From positions 496,001-560,000 of the forward strand of contig CAZSSH010000002.1 in NCBI GenBank assembly GCA_964609825.1: a DNA stretch of 64,000 nucleotides, written 5' to 3'. The notes beneath the pieces are model-generated. The model did not search any database and was not told the DNA's origin. It worked only from the letters and a program-made list of their open reading frames with translations. Shown piece after piece: positions 41,767 through 50,615 of the stretch. Numbering within the stretch: the first letter of the stretch is position 1; every line of letters starts with the position of its first letter. The position numbers were made by a program, and so were the translations under genes. This DNA is from CAZSSH01 sp964609825 (GTDB lineage: Bacteria > Verrucomicrobiota > Lentisphaeria > Victivallales > Victivallaceae).

Positions 41767-42958
41767 TCATTACCTTGCTCCAACCGGAAATCACTTTGGA
41801 TTTGGAAAAATGCTGATGATAGCAGTCAAACACCCGCTGTTGTATGGCAATTTTCCGCTCGGCATCGTCCGCGTATTCGGCCAGTTGACGGGCCATGGCG
41901 GATTCGTTGCCGCGCTGCAAATACCATCCCAGCTGATATTGGTCGATCCATTGTTTGATACAGCTTTGGGCAGAACCGCAAAAAATCACCGGGCGGCCGA
42001 TCGCCAAGGCTCCGAAAAATTTCGATGGCACCACCAGTCCGTCCCAGTTGTCCCGCAAACTGATCAGGTGAATATCCGCGGCGGCAAGGCGCAACTCCAG
42101 CTCTGCCTCGGAGGCAAAACCGACCAATGTGATGTTGCCGTCCTCCGGCGTCAGTTGCGCGATTTGCTGTTGGTATTGATTGCCGTAACCGGCGAAACAA
42201 AAGCCGATGTCAAGATTTTGCTCCCGGCAAATCCGGGCCAAACGGATAAACGGCGTGATGTCGTGCGCGTGGCCGACCGTGCCCGAGTATAAAATCCCGA
42301 TCTTGGCGTTGCCGAACAATTGCTTACGGATCTCCGCGTTCGGCGCCGGAATTTGGCGGGGCTCCACCAACGCCCACGGTGTCAGTGTAATGCGGGTCGC
42401 CCGGTGAGCGTAGTTGGCCAGCTTTTGCTGCATGCAGCCGCCGATGTCGGCCATTACATCGACATAACGGTATGACAGATACGCCAGAGGTTTGGTAAAC
42501 GAGGCCAAAAACCGCATCCAGCGCGGCGAATCGGCTAAAATTACATCCGGATAAAGGTCAAAAGCCCAGTGAATATTGATCATTTTGCGATTGATCAGGC
42601 GGATCAAAGGAAACATCATATAGGCAAACTGCGGATCGGTGCCGATGATCACCGCGTCGAATTCGCGGCGTCTGGACCAAAAGGCCCGCAACCATTTGAG
42701 TTGCAAAATGCCCGAATTAAACAAGCGCCCGAAGTTGGATCCCTGATTGAAATTGCCGCGCGAAAACCGGTGAATTTTAACTTGCCGCCACTCTTCAAAA
42801 TTCGTCAGCGTTTCCTCGCCGCGAATGAGTTTGTTACAGCAAAACGCGGTGACATCATACCCTTGCCGGGACAACTCCGCCGCAAGATCCGAAAAAATCC
42901 GCGCGCTCACCACCGTATCCGGGTAAAAAAAATGATAGAGCAATAAAATGCGTTTCAT
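41756..42958 (-). CDS. GT4-family glycosyltransferase
   Basis: This 400-residue protein starts MKRILLLYHFFYPDTVVSARIFSDLAAEL, a GT-B acceptor domain, and its donor half has 'ILYSGTVGHAHDITPFIRLA', 'FCFAGYGNQYQQQIAQL' and 'LVVPSKFFGALAIGRPVIFCG', similar to WbuB/WcaI-type GT4 enzymes. It should add a sugar during surface-polysaccharide repeat-unit assembly in the cytoplasm. ATG 42958 is the family-like start; the ribosome-binding site is weak (GAAAGAA). It lies directly after the SGNH relic. Confidence 0.85.
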   Translation of the reverse strand: MKRILLLYHFFYPDTVVSARIFSDLAAELSRQGYDVTAFCCNKLIRGEETLTNFEEWRQVKIHRFSRGNFNQGSNFGRLFNSGILQLKWLRAFWSRRREFDAVIIGTDPQFAYMMFPLIRLINRKMINIHWAFDLYPDVILADSPRWMRFLASFTKPLAYLSYRYVDVMADIGGCMQQKLANYAHRATRITLTPWALVEPRQIPAPNAEIRKQLFGNAKIGILYSGTVGHAHDITPFIRLARICREQNLDIGFCFAGYGNQYQQQIAQLTPEDGNITLVGFASEAELELRLAAADIHLISLRDNWDGLVVPSKFFGALAIGRPVIFCGSAQSCIKQWIDQYQLGWYLQRGNESAMARQLAEYADDAERKIAIQQRVFDCYHQHFSKSKVISGWSKVMNEI

Positions 42959-42960
42959 TG

Positions 42961-43312
42961 TTAATTTTCTTTCATCATATTGATCACGTGTTGCGTAAAT
43001 TTTTGAGCTGCCTGATAATTTAAATGATTGGTATCTTGCCAACATTTAAAATCATAATCGGCATATGAATCCCAAAAATTGAATATCCTTACATTTTTAT
43101 TATTTGCGCGTGTTTGCAAATAAGCATCCAAATCACTTTTGTTTTTGAATTTTTGGTTGCCGGCTTTTGACCCCGGGGTGATGATAATGTATATCATTCG
43201 GTCAGTGCTTTAAATTGCAGCTTGAAACTCCTCTGAAATTTTCGGGTCAACTTTAAGATACCAATCAGGCGTTCTGCTTTCGATCAATTCAAACTCGTTT
43301 TTTGTTCTTATT
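42961..43312 (-). pseudogene. SGNH-hydrolase relic
   Basis: The last 78 codons (43197-42961) end with 'WQDTNHLNYQAAQKFTQHV', the Asp-x-x-His block that closes the active site of SGNH/GDSL hydrolases. Upstream, the same frame codes 'NEFELIESRTPDWYLKVDP', also hydrolase-like, but it is cut by a TAA at about 43207 and preceded by another stop near 43313. The N-terminal GDS block is missing. Two small indels around 43195-43210 would restore continuity. The stretch is AT-rich and flanked by intact glycosyltransferases, so it is probably a decayed acetyl-esterase or transferase gene. Confidence 0.6.
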
Positions 43313-43367
43313 CATGCAATAAAATTATTGAAATTAAAGCGGGGCTTAACAACAATGACAACATGCT

Positions 43368-44204
43368 TTATTTGACATTCTCTTTGCCGTCTGCTATTTC
43401 ATTGATTTTGATGTCGATCATATACTCGTACATCATCCGCAATACAGAGTAGTAAAAACCGGCCTTGCCGTCCAAAAAACCGCCCTTTAAAAAATAGATG
43501 GCGCCAAACATTGCCAATGGCCGCCCCGGCAGCCGGTAAAGCAGCTGCTTTAACGCTTTGCGTCGCAATACCGGATCTGCCGCGCAAATATCCCGCACCG
43601 CCAAACGCTGTGCTCGTTCGGCCAAGAGCCGTACCGCCTCCATGTCCGAATAGCGGTTGTGCCGCTCAATCCAAAACGCCACGCCGTTATTAAACGGATA
43701 ATGGATGAAACGCGGCCCCGGTAAATAAGTTTTTTCGCCGCGGCAGTGGTACTCCTCGTTGATTTCCCGCTCAACCCACACGTTGTCGCGACGCAAAAGC
43801 CGTCCGAACCAAGTCGATTTTCCAATATTGTGTTTGAGCCAGCGCCCTAAAAAAATATCCTTGCGCTGAAAATGAAAAATATCCGTACGGACATATTGTT
43901 TGTTGGCGATTGCCGATAAAATGACCTTGCCTATTTCCGCGTGCCAGCGCTCATCGGCGTCAACCATCAGCACCCACTCGCCGGGATAGTTTACAGTATT
44001 GAGCGCGGCATTGCGCTGTGCCGCATAGTTGTCAAATTTGCGCTCAAAAACTCTCGCTCCGGCTTGGTTTGCCAGCTCCCGGGTACGATCCTTGCTCAAA
44101 GAGTCAAAGACCACAATATCATCGCACCACTCCTGCAGCGCGGCAATACAATCGACGATATTTTTTTCTTCGTTAAGGGTGAGAATCACTGCGGAAACAC
44201 TCAT
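43368..44204 (-). CDS. GT2 glycosyltransferase, WaaE/KdtX-like
   Basis: This 278-residue protein begins MSVSAVILTLNEEKNIVDCIAAL and has 'DDIVVFDSLSKDRT', 'RNAALN' and the DxD region 'WVLMVDADERW', then 'GPRFIHYPFNNGVAFWIERHNRYSDMEA', the layout of WaaE/KdtX-type LPS core glucosyltransferases. It should be a cytosolic or membrane-associated sugar transferase. ATG 44204 overlaps the TGA of the acyltransferase gene (ATGA), with GGGAAAT upstream. Confidence 0.87.
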   Translation of the reverse strand: MSVSAVILTLNEEKNIVDCIAALQEWCDDIVVFDSLSKDRTRELANQAGARVFERKFDNYAAQRNAALNTVNYPGEWVLMVDADERWHAEIGKVILSAIANKQYVRTDIFHFQRKDIFLGRWLKHNIGKSTWFGRLLRRDNVWVEREINEEYHCRGEKTYLPGPRFIHYPFNNGVAFWIERHNRYSDMEAVRLLAERAQRLAVRDICAADPVLRRKALKQLLYRLPGRPLAMFGAIYFLKGGFLDGKAGFYYSVLRMMYEYMIDIKINEIADGKENVK

Positions 44205-44740
44205 GGATTGATTTCCCGTTTTTTGATGAATTTTGCCGGATTGCCGCCCACGACGGTCCACGGCTCGACATCTTTAAAAACACAGGCGCGGGCGCCGACC
44301 ACCGCGCCTTGTCCGATGGTGACCCCCATGCCGATAAAAGCACCCGCCGCCACCCAAACCTGATCCTCTATCACAATTGGTGCGGTAATGAGCGGCATGT
44401 CACGCTTGGTAATATCATGCGAGGTGGTGCACAAATAACTGTACTGGGTCACGGTCGAATTGGCCTTTACGGTGATTTTGTCCACATTGTAACAATCCAC
44501 GTCATTGGCCAGACAGCTGTCATTGCCCAGTTCTAGATTTTCGGGCAGCCAAATTTTTACCCGCGGGTAAACATGGACGCCCCGGCCAATTTTGGCGCCG
44601 AAACAACGCAATAAAAAGTTGCGCCACCGGAAACATATTTTGGGGGTCGGCCAAAACAAGGTGTACCAGACAATGCCCCACAATACCCGCTTGATTTTAT
44701 TGCTCAACGGGTGAGCGCTTGGAATATTGGGTTGGATCAT
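44201..44740 (-). CDS. wcaF: Hexapeptide-repeat acetyltransferase, WcaF-like
   Basis: This 179-residue left-handed beta-helix protein has 'FGAKIGRGVHVYPRVKIWLPENLELG', 'CTTSHDITKRDMPLI' and 'GQGAVVGARACVFKDVEPWTVVGGNPAKFIKKR', the pattern of WcaF, the O-acetyltransferase of colanic acid. It should use acetyl-CoA to acetylate a sugar of the repeat unit. ATG 44740 has GAGGTAA 8 nt upstream and is preferred to TTG 44746. Confidence 0.85.
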   Translation of the reverse strand: MIQPNIPSAHPLSNKIKRVLWGIVWYTLFWPTPKICFRWRNFLLRCFGAKIGRGVHVYPRVKIWLPENLELGNDSCLANDVDCYNVDKITVKANSTVTQYSYLCTTSHDITKRDMPLITAPIVIEDQVWVAAGAFIGMGVTIGQGAVVGARACVFKDVEPWTVVGGNPAKFIKKREINP

Positions 44741-44747
44741 AAGCAAA

Positions 44748-45872
44748 TTACCTCAATGTTGGTTGTGAAATTTTGACAAACCATGTTTTCATTTTGGCCT
44801 TGTACCATTTGGTGTGCTTTTCAAAGCAACAATATATCAGGTAGGCCGTCAGCAAGGCCGCCAGCATGCACAGGATATAAACCGTCAATGAAACAAATGT
44901 CAAGATCGAGCTCCGCTCCACACCAAAGTGCTGGATCACCCGAAATGCAGGGATGTGCGTTAAATACAAGGTATAAGAAAATGCTGCCAGCATGGTTCCT
45001 CCGCGGTTAAGCCGCACGGCAAGCATTTTTTGCGGCACCAGAGAAACCAACTGGGCGATTCCCATTGTTCCTGTTACTGCGAAAATAGTGATTGCCATGT
45101 TATAAGAAATCGGCGGAATTCCGGTAAACGCCCTCGAGGTAAATGCCAGTTGGCACAGGACAATCGCCATAATATTTAAAATTGCCAAAACCACCAATTT
45201 CAGCCAACCGGTTTTGGCCGAAATGATAAAGAACCCGGCCGCCCCCACCAGCCAGATAAAAAGGTAAACAGCTGACAATTTGGTGAAAAAATAGCCGCAG
45301 CAAGCCAGCAACGCCAAAGAGAAATACCGCCACAACGGCTTGGGGCTGAGAGCAAAGCAACCGACGGCGCCGGTGATAATGTAAAACCAAACCTCATAGG
45401 ATAATGACCAAAACGGTTCGACCACCGACGGTACCAAAATGCCTTGCAGCGAGAGCAAATTGCCCAGACAGTGCCAGTAATTGACCTCGGCGCCGTAAAT
45501 GTGAGCGCAAATAATATAAAAAACAATCGCGCCAAACAAGGGCGGCATAATCCGGGCGACGCGATCAATCACGTAATCAGACAGACAAAAACGCCGCTCC
45601 AGCATTTTGGAGAGGCTGCGCCCGCCCACCAACAATCCGGAAAGCACAAAAAATATAATCACGGCCTCGTTGCCCAGCCGGGTAATCGCATAAAAACCGA
45701 ACGTCAGCAAATTTTGCTGCGAGGGCGGTAAGGAGGAGTATTCCGGTAAAAAGAATCCTCTGCCGTGGCAGACAACCACTGCAAAAGCAGCCAAAAAACG
45801 AATCAAATCCAACCAGTAAAAATGGATGGTTTCCAATTTCTGATGAGTCAATGTATTGTTATTTTTTTCCAT
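44748..45872 (-). CDS. Membrane O-acyltransferase (acyltransferase 3 family)
   Basis: This 374-residue protein has about ten membrane helices and the OafA/YrhL-type start 'FYWLDLIRFLAAFAVVVCHG', with the catalytic His in the 'CHG' of helix 1, and 'FFVLSGLLVGG' in the next segment. It should transfer acetyl or another acyl group across the membrane to a surface glycan. GAGGAG lies 5 nt before the ATG. Confidence 0.87.
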   Translation of the reverse strand: MEKNNNTLTHQKLETIHFYWLDLIRFLAAFAVVVCHGRGFFLPEYSSLPPSQQNLLTFGFYAITRLGNEAVIIFFVLSGLLVGGRSLSKMLERRFCLSDYVIDRVARIMPPLFGAIVFYIICAHIYGAEVNYWHCLGNLLSLQGILVPSVVEPFWSLSYEVWFYIITGAVGCFALSPKPLWRYFSLALLACCGYFFTKLSAVYLFIWLVGAAGFFIISAKTGWLKLVVLAILNIMAIVLCQLAFTSRAFTGIPPISYNMAITIFAVTGTMGIAQLVSLVPQKMLAVRLNRGGTMLAAFSYTLYLTHIPAFRVIQHFGVERSSILTFVSLTVYILCMLAALLTAYLIYCCFEKHTKWYKAKMKTWFVKISQPTLR

Positions 45873-45898
45873 AATCTCCTCAATATTGCCTGCTGATG

Positions 45899-47035
45899 TT
45901 AAACGGTTACGATCTCTTCCGGTAACAGTGCAGTTTTTCCCAGCCAGTCATACACCTTTTTCATATTTCCGGCGATTTTTAATGCACTGTAATTATCCTC
46001 GACCAAATGCACCCCGAGTTGGCTCATTCGGTCAAATTGAGTCACATTTAAATCCAAACACCGCCGGATTGTTTGTGCCAAAATATCAACATCGTTGTCA
46101 ATCCAAAAACCGCACTGGTGCTGTGCCAGCGCCGCCCACGGGTTTTTTTTGCCGGCAATCACCGGCGTCCCGACCATCAATGACTCCAATACCGTCATCC
46201 CGAAGTTTTCCGTCTTGCTCATCAAGAGCAGTGCGGACAAGCTTGCGAGCAATTCAAATTTTTCCCTGTCAGCAACAAATGGGATAAAGCGGACTTTGCC
46301 GCGGCAACTTGCCGCCAACGCCTGCAAATTTGCAACATATTCCGGCTCGCCGTCGCCGATAATCAGAAACTCGGCATCTTTGACTGTGTCTCCCAACTTT
46401 TGCCAAGCGGCAATCATAAGCTCAATGTTTTTGATCGGGTGGAGCCGTCCCAAAAAACCGATCCGCCGGCGCGACCGGTCCGGCCGGACGGCGGCAATAT
46501 AATCGGGAATGGCAATGCAGTTGGGAATCACCGCCACCGGATTGCGAAACCCCAAATTGCGATAATGCTCCATCTCCTGCTCGCAGGTGGCATGGATGCA
46601 GTCGGCATGTCCCAGCAAAGAGTCAAAACCAAGCGCCCGAATGATTTTTTTGCGCCATGGTTTGACTGCCAAACTTTGCGGATACAGCATCCCATGCGGT
46701 GAAATCAGGTACGGAATCTTCTTTTTCCGGGCAAACCGGGCGCTGAGATAATTGGGGTAGAGCCACAGCCCGTTGGTGTGAATCAACTGATAATCCGCAT
46801 GTTGATACAGCGCGTTGCGGAAATTTTTTGAGTAAACAAAAGGGGTCTTGGCATCATTGGGCACGGTGTGCACAAAGTCGTCGCTGCCGATCATTTGACC
46901 TCCGGCTGTCGGGGCCAAAGTCAAAATATCAGTCGGGCAATCGATCCGGTTCAACGCTTTGACTAGCTCATAAGTGCAAGTTGACGGCCCTCCCGAGCGG
47001 GTGTCCATCCCGGCGATGGTATGGAGTATTTTCAT
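45899..47035 (-). CDS. GT4-family glycosyltransferase
   Basis: This 378-residue GT-B enzyme begins 'MKILHTIAGMDTRSGGPSTCTYELVKAL', has 'ISPHGMLYPQSLAVKPWRKK', then 'RIGFLGRLHPIKNIELMIAAW' and 'TENFGMTVLESLMVGTPVIAG', with the donor-binding E-x7-E-like block. It should act in assembly of the repeat unit. Its ATG overlaps the deacetylase stop by ATGA. Confidence 0.88.
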   Translation of the reverse strand: MKILHTIAGMDTRSGGPSTCTYELVKALNRIDCPTDILTLAPTAGGQMIGSDDFVHTVPNDAKTPFVYSKNFRNALYQHADYQLIHTNGLWLYPNYLSARFARKKKIPYLISPHGMLYPQSLAVKPWRKKIIRALGFDSLLGHADCIHATCEQEMEHYRNLGFRNPVAVIPNCIAIPDYIAAVRPDRSRRRIGFLGRLHPIKNIELMIAAWQKLGDTVKDAEFLIIGDGEPEYVANLQALAASCRGKVRFIPFVADREKFELLASLSALLLMSKTENFGMTVLESLMVGTPVIAGKKNPWAALAQHQCGFWIDNDVDILAQTIRRCLDLNVTQFDRMSQLGVHLVEDNYSALKIAGNMKKVYDWLGKTALLPEEIVTV

Positions 47036-47757
47036 ATCTTTTTGTAATGCTTGGATAAATAATATTGATAAAATGGAATCAATCCTCCGCGAAGAACCAG
47101 CTCAAACTCCTTTGCCGAATATGATTGCACCAAATTGCGACAAACTACTTTTGGGAAAATACCCTGATGCGTATTGCCGGGAATGCTGCTATATAAAACA
47201 TCATAACCGGCGTTATCTGCCTCCTCTAATACTGCCGCGGAGAAATACCCGATTGGAAAACAAAGCTGTCGGATATCCCGATGAAATAAATCAGAAAAAT
47301 ATTTGCGTGAATCCGACAACTCATGAGTAAGTTCTTGTCTCGAAAAAGTTGTCAAGTCCCGATGACTCCAACCATGCGACTCAAAATGAAAACCGCATTG
47401 TTGCATTTCCAGAATTTCATCCAGAGTCAAATATCCTGGTCTGCCTATCAAATCGACAGCCAGAAAAATGGTGGGGAAAATTTTATTATTGATAAAAAAA
47501 TCCCGACAATCCCAAATACCGCGGAAGCCGTCGTCAAAACAAATTTGAAGTTGATATTCATGTGTCGGCACGTTTTCAACAATCGAATAACCCATATCTT
47601 GCGCCGCCTGACAATGTCGGGCAAAAAGAGCCAACGGAGTTGCCATATCGCTGTAACTTTGGTCGGCAACCACGTCGTGATAAAAAACGATTTTTCCTTG
47701 CGTAGAAGAAAACAAACGAGCGGAAATCGATAATGCTAAAAATTTACATCTGTTCAT
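47032..47757 (-). CDS. Polysaccharide deacetylase (CE4/NodB family)
   Basis: This 241-residue protein has 'KIVFYHDVV', the NodB motif 'ICFDDGFRGIWD' (catalytic Asp pair) and 'FESHGWSHRDLTT' (metal-binding H-x3-H), with 'LCFPIGYF' later. It should remove N-acetyl groups from an amino sugar of the polymer or its lipid-linked precursor. There is no signal peptide, so it may act in the cytoplasm. The ribosome-binding site is poor. The coding region is AT-rich. Confidence 0.87.
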   Translation of the reverse strand: MNRCKFLALSISARLFSSTQGKIVFYHDVVADQSYSDMATPLALFARHCQAAQDMGYSIVENVPTHEYQLQICFDDGFRGIWDCRDFFINNKIFPTIFLAVDLIGRPGYLTLDEILEMQQCGFHFESHGWSHRDLTTFSRQELTHELSDSRKYFSDLFHRDIRQLCFPIGYFSAAVLEEADNAGYDVLYSSIPGNTHQGIFPKVVCRNLVQSYSAKEFELVLRGGLIPFYQYYLSKHYKKI

Positions 47758-47762
47758 AATTA

Positions 47763-48803
47763 TTAATCTAAAACGCTATAAATTGCGGCTGCGGTTATTT
47801 CCGGCGTGATTGACATTGCCAAGTTTCGGCTTCGTTTTCCCATTTCAAACAATGCATCATCCGGTAAATTCATAATTTGTTTCATCGCTACAGCCAAAGC
47901 ATTGGAATTTTGTGCTGGAACACAATACCCATTATAGCCGTTTATTAAAAAATGAGAACTCGCACCACAGACTTGAGTACAAATTAAAGGTAATCCGGCT
48001 GCCGCAAATTCATGGATTACCAGTGACCACTGTTCAAATCGCGACGGCAAAACGAAACAACCACTCGTTTTTGCATAGTCAAGTAATTGATCCTGAGAAG
48101 CCGCTGGAAAAACTTCGACACCATCGGGTATCTGCCCCAGATCTCCATCTCCGACTAAAACTAACTTCCAATCTTTTTTTTCATCAATCTGTTGCCATGC
48201 ATTAAATAAAAAATCAAGACCTTTTACATCCACAAAACGACCGACAAAAAGAAAGCGGTGAGGATAATAATTCTCTTTGGATGCCAGATCACAGCATGAA
48301 AATAAATCCGTATTTCCGCTTAATCCATATAACAAAATATTTTCTTTACGATATCCCATCCGGACGGCGTATTCATATTGCCTGCAGCCTGCAATGCAAA
48401 TATGAGAAAAACAATTATGAATGTAAAACGGCGCAATCAGCGATCCCAACCATTGCCGCCATGTGCCTCGCCATTGAGTATCGCAACCGGTGACAACCGG
48501 GATATCGGGGTATGTCCGGTGAAATTTACGCAAAGATTTCAAATATATTTTATCAGCATGTCCAGCATTGCAATAAATCAAATCCGGTTTTATTGCCTGC
48601 AACTCCTTCCATAACTTGTTTTCGGAAAGATCTTCACGGGCATGACCGACCAATCGCGTTTCCGAAGGCAGAATTAACGAAAACCGATTAACGGGTTGAC
48701 AATAAAAAACATGGATTTCAATATCCGGTCTCTTTAATAAAGCGCGATAAACAGCAATATTATCCGGTAACAGCTCTCGCCTCAAAAATACTATCTTTTT
48801 CAT
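47763..48803 (-). CDS. GT4-family glycosyltransferase
   Basis: This 346-residue protein has 'RFLFVGRFVDVKGLDFLFNAWQQI', 'LVLVGDGDLG' and 'FVLPSRFEQWSLVIHEFAAAGLPLICTQVCG', the donor domain of GT4 enzymes. The N-terminal half ('VFLRRELLPDNIAVYRALLKR') resembles acceptor domains of capsule transferases. ATG 48803 has GAGGAG 5 nt upstream; the frame is open a little earlier. It overlaps the end of the FkbH-like gene by 44 nt. Confidence 0.86.
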   Translation of the reverse strand: MKKIVFLRRELLPDNIAVYRALLKRPDIEIHVFYCQPVNRFSLILPSETRLVGHAREDLSENKLWKELQAIKPDLIYCNAGHADKIYLKSLRKFHRTYPDIPVVTGCDTQWRGTWRQWLGSLIAPFYIHNCFSHICIAGCRQYEYAVRMGYRKENILLYGLSGNTDLFSCCDLASKENYYPHRFLFVGRFVDVKGLDFLFNAWQQIDEKKDWKLVLVGDGDLGQIPDGVEVFPAASQDQLLDYAKTSGCFVLPSRFEQWSLVIHEFAAAGLPLICTQVCGASSHFLINGYNGYCVPAQNSNALAVAMKQIMNLPDDALFEMGKRSRNLAMSITPEITAAAIYSVLD

Positions 48804-50544
48804 TTTTCTCCTCAAATACCAATGTCGTTTTACATAATGTCAGGTTGTTTTCTTTGACAGGCAGTGGCATTTCAAAATCAATTTTCTCCTCAGATTCAAA
48901 TATTTTATGAAATGGCATTTCCAGAAATACTTGCGTCAGCGGGGTATTTTTTTTGGTTTTTCGTAAAGTGGCCAGTACTTGCTGATATCCTTGTTTATAT
49001 AAGTATTGCGCCAAAGTCTCAATGACACACAGTTCGACTTTTTTCTGAGCAATACGGCAGGAAACGACAAAATCTTTGATCCGAATTGCATGCGCATTAT
49101 CTTGCACCAGTGATATGAAGCCCACAAGACCGTAATCGCCAAACTTATCTTGACAGGAGAATGCAAATGAAAGTGAATCTTTTTGATTTAGAAAATCTTT
49201 AAATTCATCTGCTTGATAACGGTATGTTGACAAGTTTAATTGATTTGAACGTTGTAGCAATTCAAAACAACGCAACTGCTCTTGCTCCGAGATTGGCATA
49301 AAAATCTTAATTTGCATTTCCAATGATTTTATATATTCATCGTAATTGTCTGCAAATTTCGCATGAAATTCGCGGCGTTTGTTCTCTGCCTGATACGAAA
49401 AGCGGCGTTTTTTACTCATTTCAGTAATTGGCAGCTGAAAACACGTCATGGCTTCAAATTGCAGCGCGTCGACTTCAGAATAGCATCGGACTTCGGGCAA
49501 TGCGGTTGAGACCTCTTCTCGCTCCCGGATATTATCATCAACCAAAATAATGCTGTCAATGCCAATATTCAGTTCTTTTGCTAATTGTTTGATATTTTCG
49601 CTTTTTGCGCCCCAATTAATGACTGGACGGACGAAATATTCATCTATCTCAAAATGTTTTAACGCTGCAATGGCATCTGCCTCGGTATTTTTACTGATAA
49701 TAGAATGTAAAACTCCCTTTTCATCCAAATTTTTAATAATTTGAATGAGGCGATGATCCAGGCGAAGTTTGTTTAAGCCATCCTCAATCAGTACGCCTTC
49801 CCAAAGAGTATTATCCAAATCCCATGCAATGCACTTGACCGGAGGAAGCGCTTTTTCAACGTTACAACTGCAAATTTTAATGAAATCAAGCAGTTGGATT
49901 TCCAACTCAACGGATTGATTTCCCTCCGGAAACAAAGAAACTAAGACATCGTGATGATTTGAGGGGAAGCAAATTTGTGTCATCGGAATTTGAAAAAAAT
50001 TATTTCCGGGAACTAGAATAAACGCATGTTCCCAAAAATTTTTACCGTCTTTGCTCATACGTGCTAACAGACGAACTTCCTCTGATGCAAGAGACTGGCA
50101 TTGAAGTAAAAACGCATCCGGCTGTTGCCGGATGGCAGGCAGATGCCGCAATATTCGTTTAATTAAAGAAGCTCCGCTGATTTTACGGGATTTGCCTAAC
50201 AAGACAGAACTGAGACAGGTAATTACGCTTGTCAGTTGTTCGGCAATCCCATACCAAAATGGTGATAGCATGCAAGGGTAATAAAAAGATTCAATTTTTC
50301 CCCAAGGCTCAAACCGACATCTGACGCCATTGGGACCAGATTGAAATCCACGAGTCAAACGACGGCAGCGCCCATCAAAGCGCTCTTTAAAATTCAAGCA
50401 TGAGGTATAGCAAACCGGAGGCGCACACTCCAAGCAATGTTCTTCCCAAAATGAAAGATAATAATTTTGGACAAAAGAGTTTTTAAGCTTCCGTCTGGAT
50501 GCAAATAATTTTTTCGGAATACTCCAACTATAGTCAAACATCAT
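48760..50544 (-). CDS. FkbH-like HAD-IIIC protein with Cys-rich N-terminal domain
   Basis: This 594-residue protein carries an FkbH-type module from about residue 235: 'KCIAWDLDNTLWEGVL' (HAD nucleophile Asp 242 and Asp 244), 'ISKNTEADAIAAL', 'ILVDDNIREREEV', followed by a GNAT-like C-terminal half. FkbH proteins move a C3 glyceryl-type unit from 1,3-bisphosphoglycerate to an acyl carrier protein. The first 100 residues are unusual, with Cys at 37, 40, 45, 49 and 60 (CX2CX4CX3CX10C), then an 'RFEPWGKIESFYYP' block. No acyl-carrier gene is nearby. AGGAG lies 4 nt before the first of two adjacent ATGs. Confidence 0.8.
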   Translation of the reverse strand: MMFDYSWSIPKKLFASRRKLKNSFVQNYYLSFWEEHCLECAPPVCYTSCLNFKERFDGRCRRLTRGFQSGPNGVRCRFEPWGKIESFYYPCMLSPFWYGIAEQLTSVITCLSSVLLGKSRKISGASLIKRILRHLPAIRQQPDAFLLQCQSLASEEVRLLARMSKDGKNFWEHAFILVPGNNFFQIPMTQICFPSNHHDVLVSLFPEGNQSVELEIQLLDFIKICSCNVEKALPPVKCIAWDLDNTLWEGVLIEDGLNKLRLDHRLIQIIKNLDEKGVLHSIISKNTEADAIAALKHFEIDEYFVRPVINWGAKSENIKQLAKELNIGIDSIILVDDNIREREEVSTALPEVRCYSEVDALQFEAMTCFQLPITEMSKKRRFSYQAENKRREFHAKFADNYDEYIKSLEMQIKIFMPISEQEQLRCFELLQRSNQLNLSTYRYQADEFKDFLNQKDSLSFAFSCQDKFGDYGLVGFISLVQDNAHAIRIKDFVVSCRIAQKKVELCVIETLAQYLYKQGYQQVLATLRKTKKNTPLTQVFLEMPFHKIFESEEKIDFEMPLPVKENNLTLCKTTLVFEEKNEKDSIFEARAVTG

Positions 50545-50615
50545 CTTTCTCCTATTTAGCAAGCACGATGGCAAAATAACGCAATAATTGTATCAATTTC
50601 ATAATTATAATATCG

